The notes beneath the pieces were generated by a model. It made no database searches. It worked only from the letters and a program-made list of their open reading frames with translations, and was not told the origin of the DNA. This document shows, piece after piece, positions 1 through 8,373 of a DNA stretch of 64,000 bases. The position numbers and the translations under genes were made by a program. How positions within the stretch are numbered: the first letter of the stretch is position 1; each line of letters begins with the position of its first letter. The DNA is taken from assembly GCA_016716425.1 (NCBI GenBank), contig JADJWJ010000011.1:1-64000 (forward strand), written 5' to 3'. Source of the stretch: Betaproteobacteria bacterium. Its GTDB lineage: Bacteria > Pseudomonadota > Gammaproteobacteria > Burkholderiales > Casimicrobiaceae.

Positions 1-136
1 CCGGGTCGGCGGCGCGAAAGCACTGCGCGTCGTGCAGTCCCGGATTCCAGCCCTCGGCCGCGGCCCAGTCGATCGCGCGCGCGACGTCGGCGTCCGCCAT
101 CACGCTGACGGTGTAGCGATCGGTCGCGCCGGTCAT
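1..136 (-). CDS. GNAT-family N-acetyltransferase, partial (N-terminal end only)
   Basis: The first 45 codons of a minus-strand gene that runs off the left edge of the window. The translation begins MTGATDRYTVSVMADA and contains the stretch DWAAAEGWNPGLHDAQ followed by CFRAADP, which is typical of the first strand and helix of a common group of GNAT acetyltransferases that transfer an acetyl group from acetyl-CoA. The ATG overlaps the TGA of the upstream lipoprotein hydrolase gene by four bases (ATGA), so the two are probably co-transcribed and translationally coupled. The acetyl-CoA binding part lies outside the window, so the family call rests on the N-terminal signature alone. Confidence 0.6.
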   Translation of the reverse strand, partial: MTGATDRYTVSVMADADVARAIDWAAAEGWNPGLHDAQCFRAADP

Positions 137-1152
137 CGTACGCGCCCGGCAAGGTCCGCCGCGATCACGTCGATCGCAGCCAGCACGACCTGCGGCCGCG
201 GGAACGGCACCGCGGTCATCGTGAACGTCCACGGCAGACCGCCGGGAAAGGGGATGGCGACGGCGAGGTGATCCGCGTTCACGATGCCGAGGAGCCGTCC
301 GGGGGTGGCGACCTGATCCTGCGCGAGCAGCATGCCGTCGTTCCACGGCGAGTGGGTCGCGAGGTACGCGTGGGGGGCCAGCAGCGCCGGCGACAGCCGC
401 TCGGCGTCGGGCACGCTGACCAGCGCGTACACGGGGGCCGCCAGCGTTCCGCCGTGGCGCGCCCACCACGCGCGGCGGCGCTCGGGTGTCAAGTCGGCCA
501 CCGGGTCGCCTTCGCCCCATCCACACGCGGGAAACGGAAAGACGGCGAACGTCGCGCCATACGCGCCGCGCAGGCGGTCCGCGAGCGGGCTACCCTGCAA
601 CGCGCCGCTCACCGCGAGCACGGCGGCGACCCGGCGCGCGAGGTCGGGCCGCGCGACGATGAGCTCGAGCGCGTCGACGCCGCCTTTCGAGTGCCCGACC
701 AGGACGATGCGGCGGTCGTCGTCGGGAAGCGCCTCGACCTGCGCGGCGAGCAGGCGCGCGTTCGCGTCGACGCCGTTGCGGCCCTCGGCCGCGAGCACCT
801 GCGCGGCGAAGCCCTGCGCGCGCGCGGCCGCGACGACGTCGGCAAACGAGTCCGCCGCCGGAAAGCACGACGCGAGAAAGCCGGGGACGAACAGCAGCCG
901 GAACCGCGAAGTGTCGGCGGGCGGCGGGCGCGCCGCCGCGCGCTCGCCGGCGAACCGGTGCAGCGTGACGGCGCACGCGGCGGCGCCCATGTCCTCGCGC
1001 CCGCACAGCGCGGCGCGGTACGGGCCGCGCAGGTCGACGGCCTCGGCGAGCGCGGCCGGCAGCGGCGCGTCGCCGGTCCCCGCCGGCGGTGCCACGGCAC
1101 ACGCGGCCAGGAGCACCGCGAACAGGGCGAAGGCAGGGCGGTTTCGCTGCAT
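133..1152 (-). CDS. Lipoprotein alpha/beta hydrolase
   Basis: A 339-residue protein with a lipoprotein signal peptide (lipobox LLAAC, lipidated Cys near residue 18), so it should be anchored to a membrane on the outer face of the cytoplasmic membrane. The nucleophile elbow GHSKGG near residue 155 gives the catalytic serine. A C-terminal segment NADHLAVAIP supplies the likely catalytic histidine. The middle of the protein (FVPGFLASCF) resembles the oxyanion loop of lipase-like hydrolases. The substrate cannot be read from the sequence; an ester or lipid is likely. It lies between the P-type ATPase gene (18-bp gap) and the GNAT gene, all on the minus strand, and probably forms part of one transcript with them. 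Confidence 0.75.
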   Translation of the reverse strand: MQRNRPAFALFAVLLAACAVAPPAGTGDAPLPAALAEAVDLRGPYRAALCGREDMGAAACAVTLHRFAGERAAARPPPADTSRFRLLFVPGFLASCFPAADSFADVVAAARAQGFAAQVLAAEGRNGVDANARLLAAQVEALPDDDRRIVLVGHSKGGVDALELIVARPDLARRVAAVLAVSGALQGSPLADRLRGAYGATFAVFPFPACGWGEGDPVADLTPERRRAWWARHGGTLAAPVYALVSVPDAERLSPALLAPHAYLATHSPWNDGMLLAQDQVATPGRLLGIVNADHLAVAIPFPGGLPWTFTMTAVPFPRPQVVLAAIDVIAADLAGRVR

Positions 1153-1170
1153 CGGTGGCGGCAGGACGAT

Positions 1171-3867
1171 TCAGTGCAACTCGCCGAACACGCCGTGCCG
1201 CGCCAGCGCCTTGGCGCCTTCCAGCACGGGCACGATCGTCAGCGCCACGGCCACGACGATGGCCCAGTCGACCGCCGTCAGCGCGAACGTGCCGAACGGC
1301 GCGTGCAGCACCGGCAGGTAGACGACCAGCGTCAGCAGCGCGACCTCCCACAGCACGGCGAGGTTGAGCCACCGGTTGGCGAACGGCCGGCGCAGGATGG
1401 ACAGGCGGTCGGAACGGAAGTTGTACGCGTTGACGAGCTGGATCACCACGAGGCAGACGAACGTCATCGTCATTGCCTCGGCGATGCTGCGGCCCGACTG
1501 CCACGCCCACGCGAACAGCGCAAGATTGACGAGTGCGGACCAGAGTCCCCCCACGAGCATCAGCGCCACGACCGGGCGCGTGAAGATGCCGATCCGCGGA
1601 TCGCGCGGGCGCCGGCGCATCAGGTCGGCCTCGGGCGGGTCCACCGCCAGCGCGAGCGCGGGCAGCCCGTCGGTGGCGAGGTTCACGTACAGGATCTGCA
1701 CGGCGGTCAGCGGCAGCGGCATGCCGGCGAGCATGGCCCCGGCCATGAGGCCGATCTCGCCGATGTTGGACGACAGCAGGAACATCAGGTACTTCTTGAT
1801 GTTGCCGTAGACGCCGCGGCCCTCCTCCACGGCCGCCACGATCGACGCGAAGTTGTCGTCGGTGAGCGTCATGGCCGCCGCCTCGCGGGCGACGTCGGTG
1901 CCGGAGATCCCCATCGCGACGCCGATGTCCGCCTTTTTCAGCGCCGGCGCGTCGTTGACGCCGTCGCCGGTCATCGCGACGACGTGGCGCTGCGCCTGCA
2001 GCGCGCCGACGACGCGCAGCTTGTGCGCCGGCGACACGCGCGCGTACACGCCGATCTCGGCCACGCGCCGCGCGAGCTCGGCGTCGCCCATCGCGTCCAG
2101 GTCGGCGCCGGTCACGACCTGCCCGTCCGCGAGCAGGTCGAGCTCGCGCGCGACCGCGCGCGCCGTCGTCGGATGGTCGCCGGTGATCATCACGACGACG
2201 ATGCCGGCGCGTTCGCACGTCGCGATCGCGTCGCGCACTTCCGGGCGCGGTGGGTCGATCATGCCGACCAGGCCGAGGAACGTGAGGTCGCGCTGCGCGT
2301 TCTCCGGCGTCGCGCCGGTCCGCGTGGCCACCGCCAGCACGCGCAGCGCGTCGTCGGCCATCGCCTGCGCGGCGGCGAGGATCCGCTGCCGTCCGGCCTC
2401 GTCCAGCGGCGCGACGCCGGCGGCGGTGCTCTCCCGGGCGCAAGCGGCGACGATGACCTCCGGCGCGCCCTTCGCGTACGCGACGACGCCGTCGGGTGTC
2501 GCGTGCAGCGTGGTCATCCGCCTGGTCTCGGACTCGAACGGGATCTCGTGCACGCGGGCGAAGCGGGCGTCGAGGTCGGGCTTGTCGAGGCCGGCCTTGG
2601 CGGCCGCGGCGACCAGCGCGCCCTCGGTGGGGTCGCCATGGACGTGCCACGCGCCGTCGGTCTCGCCGCGGACGATCCGCGCGTCCGACGCGAGCGCCGC
2701 CGCGCCGAGCAATGCCAGCAGGCCGTCGTGGCCGTCCATCCGCGCGCCGTCGCGCTCGAACGTGCCGTGGGGCGCATAGCCGACCCCGGTCACGTCGACC
2801 AGCTCCCCGTGCACGTACACGCGGCGGGCGGTCATCTCGTCCTTGGTCAGCGTGCCGGTCTTGTCGGAGCAGATGACCGACGTGCTGCCCAGCGTCTCGA
2901 CGGCGGCCAGCCGCCGGATCAGCGCGCGCCGGCGCACCAGCCGCTGCACGCCGAGCGCCAGCGAAATCGTCACGACGGCCGGCAGCGCCTCGGGCACGAC
3001 CGCGACCGCGAGCGCGATGCCGAACACCAGCATGTCGACGAACGGCTGGCCGCGCACGAGACCCAGCACGACGATCACCGCGACGATCGCGAGCGCCACG
3101 CGCACCAGCACCCGCCCCAGCCGGTCGAGGTTGCGCTGCAGCGGCGTCGGACCCGACTCGACGGATTCGAGCAGCGTCGCGATGCGGCCGAACTCGGTCT
3201 CGCTGCCGGTGGCCACGACCAGCGCGCGCCCGCGACCGCGCGCGATCGCCGTGCCCGCGAACACCATGTTCGCGCGATCGCCCACGGGGGCATGCGCGTC
3301 GGCGATCGGCTCGAGGCGCTTGTCGACCGGCTCCGATTCGCCGGTCAGCGCGGCCTCCTGCGCGGCGAGGTTCACTGCCTCGACGAGTCGGGCGTCGCCT
3401 GCCACGCGGTCCCCGGCGCGCAGCACCAGCACGTCGCCGGGCACGAGTTCGCGCGCGCGTATCTCGACTTCGGCCCCGTCGCGCAGCACCCGCGCCACGG
3501 GCGCCGTCAGCGACCGCAGCGCCTCCATCGCGCGCTCGGCGCGAAACTCCTGCACGAAGCCCAGCAGGATCGCGAACGTCACGATCACGGCGATCGCGAC
3601 TGCCTCGACCGCGTGCCCGAGGAACGCCGACAGCGCGGTGGCGACGAGCAGGATCGCGACCAGCACGTTGCGGAACTGCGCGGCGAGCACCGACCACGGC
3701 GAGACGCGCGGCGCGGCGGCGAGTTCGTTCGGGCCGTATTGCGCGAGGCGGCGCGCCGCGTCGGCGGCGCCGAGGCCTCCGGGCGGCGCGGACAGCGCGG
3801 CCGCAACGTCGGCAACGGTGCGCGTGTGCGGCGCAGCGACGGCGGGCAGCGTACGCGGCGATTCCAT
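1171..3867 (-). CDS. Cation-transporting P-type ATPase (P2, Ca2+-like)
   Basis: An 898-residue ion pump in the plasma membrane that couples ATP hydrolysis to cation export. The order is: an N-terminal cation-ATPase domain (about 15-55), two helices (65-105), actuator domain with TGES at 175-178, helices M3-M4 with VVPEALP near 290, the phosphorylation motif DKTGTLT with Asp335, the nucleotide domain with a TGDGVNDAP hinge, then six C-terminal helices. The M4 PEALP and the M6 segment NLATDGLPA are close to those of bacterial calcium pumps of the SERCA/PMCA type, so Ca2+ is the favoured ion; Mn2+ or another divalent metal is possible. Length and domain set are complete. The gene is followed at 18 bp by the lipoprotein hydrolase gene. 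Confidence 0.9.
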   Translation of the reverse strand: MESPRTLPAVAAPHTRTVADVAAALSAPPGGLGAADAARRLAQYGPNELAAAPRVSPWSVLAAQFRNVLVAILLVATALSAFLGHAVEAVAIAVIVTFAILLGFVQEFRAERAMEALRSLTAPVARVLRDGAEVEIRARELVPGDVLVLRAGDRVAGDARLVEAVNLAAQEAALTGESEPVDKRLEPIADAHAPVGDRANMVFAGTAIARGRGRALVVATGSETEFGRIATLLESVESGPTPLQRNLDRLGRVLVRVALAIVAVIVVLGLVRGQPFVDMLVFGIALAVAVVPEALPAVVTISLALGVQRLVRRRALIRRLAAVETLGSTSVICSDKTGTLTKDEMTARRVYVHGELVDVTGVGYAPHGTFERDGARMDGHDGLLALLGAAALASDARIVRGETDGAWHVHGDPTEGALVAAAAKAGLDKPDLDARFARVHEIPFESETRRMTTLHATPDGVVAYAKGAPEVIVAACARESTAAGVAPLDEAGRQRILAAAQAMADDALRVLAVATRTGATPENAQRDLTFLGLVGMIDPPRPEVRDAIATCERAGIVVVMITGDHPTTARAVARELDLLADGQVVTGADLDAMGDAELARRVAEIGVYARVSPAHKLRVVGALQAQRHVVAMTGDGVNDAPALKKADIGVAMGISGTDVAREAAAMTLTDDNFASIVAAVEEGRGVYGNIKKYLMFLLSSNIGEIGLMAGAMLAGMPLPLTAVQILYVNLATDGLPALALAVDPPEADLMRRRPRDPRIGIFTRPVVALMLVGGLWSALVNLALFAWAWQSGRSIAEAMTMTFVCLVVIQLVNAYNFRSDRLSILRRPFANRWLNLAVLWEVALLTLVVYLPVLHAPFGTFALTAVDWAIVVAVALTIVPVLEGAKALARHGVFGELH

Positions 3868-3889
3868 GGCGGGCGAAGGCGGGCGTGCC

Positions 3890-4243
3890 TTACGCAGCGG
3901 TGGCCGCGCCCTCGCCTCCCGGCGGACCCCAGAACACGACCCAGGTCACGAAGTCCGGCGTGAACCGCTCGAAGCGGTGCGGCACGCCGGCGGGCACGAA
4001 CAGCGCGGTGCCCGGTCCGAAGGCGTGGCGCTGTTCGCCGACCGTGAACTCGCCGCGACCGGCCTGCACGATGTAGATCTCGTCCTGTGCGTGCGGCGTC
4101 TGCGGGTCGTGGCCGGCCGGCGCATACAGCTCGACCGACATGGTGCCGTGCGCGAACGCGCGGACGAAGCGCTCGCCGTCCGGCCACTGCGGCGTCGACG
4201 GCCCCGGCAGCCGCTGCAGGAGTTCGGCGAGATCGGCCTTCAC
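3890..4243 (-). CDS. Cupin-domain protein
   Basis: A 117-residue single-domain cupin. The first cupin motif is seen in the segment HAQDEIYIVQAGRGEF, and the second in GTALFVPAGVPHRFE, giving the two-histidine metal site of the fold. I chose the GTG at 4243 because it overlaps the TGA of the upstream DUF488 gene by four bases (GTGA) and because the cupin homology begins about 20 residues in; the longer upstream reading is Arg/Ala-rich and shares DNA with DUF488. Function is unknown: small cupins of this kind may bind metals or small molecules. Its tight link with DUF488 suggests translational coupling. The gene ends 22 bp before the ATPase start. Confidence 0.75.
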   Translation of the reverse strand: MKADLAELLQRLPGPSTPQWPDGERFVRAFAHGTMSVELYAPAGHDPQTPHAQDEIYIVQAGRGEFTVGEQRHAFGPGTALFVPAGVPHRFERFTPDFVTWVVFWGPPGGEGAATAA

Positions 4244-4626
4244 GCGATCCTCGCCCCGCGCGCAGCCAGCAGCGCGCGCAGCAGCGAGCGGTGGCAATGC
4301 GCCTCGTCGGCGCAGTAGCACCCGACGGAGAAGTCCGCACGGTGCGACAGCGCCGCGAGCAGGTCGAGCGAGCGGCTCGCCGCGGGTGCGGCCATTTCGC
4401 GCCGGTACGCCTTCGCGAACGCCCGCCACGCGCGCGCATCGGTGGTGTCGCGTGCGAGCGCGATCGTCGCCACGGTCGGCGCGAGTTCCGGGTACCAGAC
4501 GTCGTACCAGTTCTGCGCCGCCCGGTCCTCGCGGCGCACGCCGCGCGGCGGCCGGCGCACCGTGCCGATCCGCACGCCTTCCTGCGCCAGCCGTGGCGTG
4601 CCCAGCCGCACGATGCGCACCGTCAT
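4240..4626 (-). CDS. DUF488 family protein
   Basis: A 128-residue protein with the features of the DUF488 family: an N-terminal segment VRIGTVRRPPRGV, a central aromatic segment NWYDVWYPELAP, and the C-terminal cysteine/histidine stretch CYCADEAHCHRSLL. The conserved Cys and His residues suggest a metal or redox role, but no reaction is established for the family as far as I know. It is the upstream partner of the cupin gene and overlaps it by four bases. Upstream, a divergent region of about 170 bp separates it from the CDF transporter gene. Confidence 0.75.
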   Translation of the reverse strand: MTVRIVRLGTPRLAQEGVRIGTVRRPPRGVRREDRAAQNWYDVWYPELAPTVATIALARDTTDARAWRAFAKAYRREMAAPAASRSLDLLAALSHRADFSVGCYCADEAHCHRSLLRALLAARGARIA

Positions 4627-4795
4627 GGCAGCGTTCCGGGGTCGCTACGGGCGGTTCGAATCGCGGTGGGCATCGGCGCGGGCGCGTGCGGTGTCGTCCA
4701 CGCCATTCTAGCCGGCGCGGGCGCCGCGACCTTGCGCGAAGTCATCGAGCGCGCGCCGGGCGCGGGGTACCATCCACCGGTCGCGCGAGACATCC

Positions 4796-5719
4796 GTGGA
4801 ACGCACCCACCTCACCCGGTTTGCGCTGCTGTCGATCGCCGCGGCGATCGCGACGATCGGCCTGAAGACGATCGCCTGGTACGTGACCGGCTCGGTCGGC
4901 CTGCTGTCCGACGCGCTCGAGTCGATCGTCAACCTCGTCGCGGCGATCGCCACGCTGTGGCTGCTGACGCTGTCGGCGCGCCCGCCGGACGAGCAGTACG
5001 CGTACGGCTACTCGAAGGCCGAGTACTTCTCGAGTGCCTTCGAGGGTGCGCTGATCCTCGTTGCCGCCGTGGCCATCGCGTGGACGGCGGTCGAGCGACT
5101 GGCCTCGCCGCGGGGGCTCGAGCGGGTCGACGTCGGCCTCGCGGTGTCCGTCGTCGCGACCGTCGTCAACCTCGTCGTAGCCCGGCTGCTTCTGGGCGCC
5201 GCGCGCCGGTACAACTCGATCGCGCTGGAGGCCGACGCGCACCACCTGATGACCGACGTGTGGACGTCGGTCGGCGTCGTCGTCGCGGTGTTCGCAGTCG
5301 CCACGACCGGATGGTGGTGGCTCGACCCGGTGATCGCGCTCGCGGTCGCCGCCAACATCGTGATCACCGGCATCTCGCTGCTGCGCCGCTCGGCGTTCGG
5401 CTTGATGGACCAGGCGCTGCCGGCCGCGACCGTCCGCGAGATCGAAGGGGTTCTCGCGCGTTACGGCAGCGACCACGTGCAGTTCCACGCGATCCGCACC
5501 CGCGCCGCCGCCGGCCGGTCGTTCGTTTCGATGCACGTGCTGGTGCCGGGCGGGTGGACGGTGCAGCAGGGGCACGATCTCGTCGAGCAGGTGGAACACG
5601 ACATCGCCGTCGCCGTCCCCGGCACGACGGTGTTCACGCACATCGAGCCGCGCGAGGACCCCGCGTCGTACCGCGACCAGGCGCTCGATCGCATCGCCGG
5701 CCACCCGCCGGCGCGGTAG
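4796..5719 (+). CDS. Cation diffusion facilitator (CDF) family metal exporter
   Basis: A 307-residue inner-membrane antiporter expected to export divalent metals (Zn2+, Co2+, Fe2+ or Mn2+) in exchange for protons. Six membrane helices occupy about residues 10-215. The metal-site motif SDALES is in helix 2 (about 40-45) and HHLMTD is in helix 5 (about 145-150). The segment YAYGYSKAEYFSS between helices 2 and 3 is a family hallmark. The last 95 residues form the cytoplasmic dimerisation domain and contain VQFHAIRTR and FTHIEP. The start is the GTG at 4796, which directly precedes the first helix. Metal specificity cannot be assigned from the motif alone. Confidence 0.88.
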   Translation: MERTHLTRFALLSIAAAIATIGLKTIAWYVTGSVGLLSDALESIVNLVAAIATLWLLTLSARPPDEQYAYGYSKAEYFSSAFEGALILVAAVAIAWTAVERLASPRGLERVDVGLAVSVVATVVNLVVARLLLGAARRYNSIALEADAHHLMTDVWTSVGVVVAVFAVATTGWWWLDPVIALAVAANIVITGISLLRRSAFGLMDQALPAATVREIEGVLARYGSDHVQFHAIRTRAAAGRSFVSMHVLVPGGWTVQQGHDLVEQVEHDIAVAVPGTTVFTHIEPREDPASYRDQALDRIAGHPPAR

Positions 5720-5729
5720 GTGCCGGCGG

Positions 5730-5948
5730 TCAGCGCTTCTCGCTGCCCGTGCCGCCGCCCGCGCGCGGGCCGACGACGGGCCCACTGATGTGCGACGAGT
5801 CGAGGTAGTTCTCCTCGTCGGTCGTCGGCGGCGCGCCCGGACGCGGCGTTCCTCGGGCGGCGCGCGAACGCCGCACGCGCACGAACGCGACCACGGCGAT
5901 CACGACCAGCAGGACGCCCAGCCACGGCGCGAGGCTTCCAGCATCCAC
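5730..5948 (-). CDS. Small single-pass membrane protein
   Basis: A 72-residue protein with one strongly hydrophobic segment near the N-terminus (LAPWLGVLLVVIAVVAF), followed by a basic patch RVRRSRAAR and a hydrophilic Pro/Gly-rich tail ending in GGGTGSEKR. The basic patch after the helix predicts an outside-in N-terminus with the tail in the cytoplasm. The start is the GTG at 5948, which has a GGAGG ribosome-binding site seven bases upstream. It is convergent with the CDF exporter gene, with a gap of 10 bp. I do not recognise a family. The good ribosome-binding site and clean helix make it a believable gene. Confidence 0.55.
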   Translation of the reverse strand: MDAGSLAPWLGVLLVVIAVVAFVRVRRSRAARGTPRPGAPPTTDEENYLDSSHISGPVVGPRAGGGTGSEKR

Positions 5949-6052
5949 GCGAGAACCTCCGGCGATGTCGGCGCGCGATGCGCGCGCCGCTGCCGCAGCG
6001 TACCGCAAACGGCCGCCGCCGGGCGAGCGCGACGCGCGGCCGGCGCGGCCGG

Positions 6053-6058
6053 TACAAT
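6053..6058 (+). promoter_or_regulatory. Candidate -10 element (TACAAT) for the NUDIX gene
   Basis: TACAAT, five of six matches to the sigma-70 -10 consensus, followed by CG, lies 45 bp ahead of the ATG at 6103. No convincing -35 is visible in the GC-rich DNA upstream. The same T-A-C-A-A-T-C-G arrangement recurs before the PilZ-like gene at 9270. Confidence 0.4.
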
Positions 6059-6102
6059 CGAAGCGCGCGTCCGCCGCCGTCCCGCGCGCGCCTGCGAATC
6101 CG

Positions 6103-6732
6103 ATGTCGTTGCCGCTCTTCTCCCTGCCGCCGCCTGCCCAGAAGGACTGGATCGCCCGGCGCCTCGCGCGTCCGGCGCCGCCCGAAGCGCAAGGCATGAG
6201 CGACGGCTTCCGCCTGCCCGGGCGCGAGGGCCGTGCCACCCCGGCCGCGGTGCTCGTCCCGTTGGTCAACCGGGAGCACGGGCTCACGCTGCTGCTCACC
6301 CAGCGCAGCGCCGATCTGCCGGACCACGCCGGTCAGATCAGCTTTCCCGGCGGGCGCGTCGAGCCCGACGACCCGACGCTCGCGCACGCCGCGCTGCGCG
6401 AGGCCACCGAGGAAATCGGACTGCCGGCCGAGCGGGTCGTCGTGCTGGGCGAACTCGCGCCGTACGACACGGTGAGCGGCTACCGCGTGACGCCGATCGT
6501 CGGCTGGGTGGAGCCGCCGTTCGCGGTCGTCGCGGACCCCGTGGAAGTCGCCGACGTGTTCGAGGTGCCGCTCGCGTTCCTGCTCGACCCGGCGAACCAG
6601 CAGCGCCACTTCCGGATGCTGGGGGAGATGCGGCGCGACTTCTGGGCGATTCCGTGGGGCGAGCGCTACATCTGGGGCGCGACCGCCGCGATGCTGATGA
6701 TCCTCGACCGCACGCTGCGCACGGAGTCGTAG
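6103..6732 (+). CDS. NUDIX hydrolase, CoA pyrophosphatase (NudL-like)
   Basis: A 209-residue NUDIX enzyme expected to hydrolyse coenzyme A or its derivatives to phosphopantetheine and 3',5'-ADP. The segment LLTQRSADLPDHAGQISFPG carries the extra UPF0035-type motif of CoA pyrophosphatases, and it runs into the NUDIX box GG-x5-E-x7-REATEEIG-L. I chose the ATG at 6103 because it starts MSLPLF and follows a likely -10 element at 6053; reading further upstream gives only Arg/Ala-rich sequence. The stop codon is immediately followed by the ATG of the patatin gene, with no intervening base, so the two are surely coupled. Confidence 0.85.
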   Translation: MSLPLFSLPPPAQKDWIARRLARPAPPEAQGMSDGFRLPGREGRATPAAVLVPLVNREHGLTLLLTQRSADLPDHAGQISFPGGRVEPDDPTLAHAALREATEEIGLPAERVVVLGELAPYDTVSGYRVTPIVGWVEPPFAVVADPVEVADVFEVPLAFLLDPANQQRHFRMLGEMRRDFWAIPWGERYIWGATAAMLMILDRTLRTES

Positions 6733-7914
6733 ATGCGGCTGCCGGACCACGAGGCGGCGATCGTGCTGGGCGGCGGCGGCGCGCGGGCCGCCTACCAGGT
6801 CGGCGCGCTGCGCGCGATCGTCCGCATCCTCGGGCGCCAGGGCCGCCTGCCGTTCCCGGTCGTCTGCGGAACGTCGGCGGGCGCGATCAACGCCGTGGCG
6901 CTCGCCGTCCACGCCGACGACTTCCGGCGCGGCGTCGCGCGGCTCGTGCGCTGGTGGCGGCGAATCGCCGTCGGCGATGTCTACCGCACGGACTTCGCGG
7001 CGCTGTCGCGGCACAGCGCGCAGTTCCTCGCGAGCGTGCTCACCGGCACGCGACCCCCGCCCGGGGTCGCGTCGCTGCTCGACAATGCGCCGCTCGCCGC
7101 CCTGCTCGGCCGCGAGTTCGACTTCGCGCGCATCGCGGTGCACGTCGCCCGCGGCGACCTGCACGCGCTGTCGATCAACGCGACCAGCTACACGACGGGC
7201 GAGGCGGTCTCGTTCTTCGAGGGCGTGCCCACGCTGCCGGGCTGGCAGCGGATGCGCCGGCGCGGCGAGCGCACGCGACTCGCGCTCGAGCACCTGCTGG
7301 CGACCACCGCGATCCCGTTCATGTTCCCGGCAGGCCGGATCGGCAGCGACTACTTCATGGACGGCTCGGTGCGGCAGCTCTTGCCGCTGTCCGCGCCGCT
7401 CAACCTGGGCGCGCGGCGGGTGCTGGTGCTCGCGGTCGGGCAGTTCTCCGGGCAGCACGTGCGCGCGGATGCGCCGGCCGCCGGGTACCCGTCCTTCGCG
7501 CAGGCGGCGGGCCACGCGCTGTCGACGATCTTCCTCGACAACCTTGCCGCCGATCTGGAGCGCATGGCGCAGGTCAACCGGCTCGTCGGCCTGATGCGCC
7601 CGGCGGACTTGAGGGCGCGCGGCATGGACGTCGGTCACGTCGAGGCGCTGGTGCTGGCACCCTCGCGGGACCTGGGCGCGCTGGCGCTCGCGCACGAAGC
7701 CCGGTTGCCCAATCCGGTGCGCGGTCTGCTGCGCGCGCTCGGCAGCACGCAGGGCACCGGCGCGAACCTCATATCGTACCTGCTGTTCGACCGCGCGTTC
7801 TGCCGGGCGCTGCTGGCGCTGGGCTATGCGGACACGATGGCGCGCCGCGCGGAGATCGCGGCGTTCCTGGCCGGCTGCGCGCCGCCGCCGTTGCCGCTGG
7901 CGGGCTCCGTGTAG
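6733..7914 (+). CDS. Patatin-like phospholipase
   Basis: A 393-residue enzyme of the patatin/RssA fold. The oxyanion-hole glycine run (VLGGGGARAAYQVGAL) is near residue 12. The nucleophile motif GTSAG is at about 52-56 and the catalytic dyad Asp lies in MDGSV at about 210. It should deacylate phospholipids or other acyl lipids. No signal peptide or membrane helix is seen, so it is cytoplasmic or peripheral. It is directly abutted to the NUDIX gene and probably co-expressed with it. It is convergent with the small lipoprotein gene downstream (7-bp gap). The length is larger than RssA-type proteins; the extra C-terminal part (about 280-393) is hydrophilic and of unknown role. Confidence 0.88.
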   Translation: MRLPDHEAAIVLGGGGARAAYQVGALRAIVRILGRQGRLPFPVVCGTSAGAINAVALAVHADDFRRGVARLVRWWRRIAVGDVYRTDFAALSRHSAQFLASVLTGTRPPPGVASLLDNAPLAALLGREFDFARIAVHVARGDLHALSINATSYTTGEAVSFFEGVPTLPGWQRMRRRGERTRLALEHLLATTAIPFMFPAGRIGSDYFMDGSVRQLLPLSAPLNLGARRVLVLAVGQFSGQHVRADAPAAGYPSFAQAAGHALSTIFLDNLAADLERMAQVNRLVGLMRPADLRARGMDVGHVEALVLAPSRDLGALALAHEARLPNPVRGLLRALGSTQGTGANLISYLLFDRAFCRALLALGYADTMARRAEIAAFLAGCAPPPLPLAGSV

Positions 7915-7921
7915 GCGCGGG

Positions 7922-8257
7922 TCAGGCGGGCGGCAGGTTGGCGAGGATGCAGGCGATCGTGCCGTCGTTGCCGGCGCCGAAGAATGCGGTGAGACTCTCG
8001 CGGTACTGCGCCGATGTAATCCTGCGGTAGTACAGCCGCGACGTCTGGTCGAGCCAGTAGTTGTACGAGCCGTCGCCGCCGCCGCCCAGCAGCGGGTTGT
8101 ACATCTGGTACCGGCCGAGCTGCACCGGCGCGCACGCACGCTGGACCTGATCGACGAAGCCGTTGAAGCCGGTTGCGGCGCGGTTGTTGACCGCGTCGGG
8201 CGCGCAGCCCGCGGCGGCGAGCGCGACGACGGCGGCGAAGGTGCGGCGATGGCGCAT
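7922..8257 (-). CDS. Small secreted lipoprotein of unknown function
   Basis: A 111-residue protein with a short lipoprotein signal peptide ending in the lipobox AAAGC (Cys near residue 17). The mature part contains LGRYQMYNPLLGGGGDGSYN, which is Gly- and Tyr-rich, and two further cysteines. I chose the internal ATG at 8257, since it starts directly at the signal peptide (MRHRRTFAAVVALAAAGC); a longer reading starts 15 codons earlier. I do not recognise a family. It lies alone on the minus strand, divergent from the alpha/beta hydrolase gene and convergent with the patatin gene. Confidence 0.6.
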   Translation of the reverse strand: MRHRRTFAAVVALAAAGCAPDAVNNRAATGFNGFVDQVQRACAPVQLGRYQMYNPLLGGGGDGSYNYWLDQTSRLYYRRITSAQYRESLTAFFGAGNDGTIACILANLPPA

Positions 8258-8373
8258 GGTGGCGGCTGTGCGGCGTGGGTCGGTGACCGCCAAGTCTGGC
8301 ACACGCGGCCGGCGGCTGGCGAATCCGCGGCGCGTGGCACAATCGGCGCTCGCCCTGCCCGTCGCGTCCCGCC

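Noticed and set aside
268..3963. A 1231-codon open frame on the plus strand opposite the ATPase and hydrolase genes
   Set aside because: It is Arg/His/Gly/Asp-rich with no domain and lies opposite two genes with clear motifs. GC-rich DNA produces such long antisense frames.
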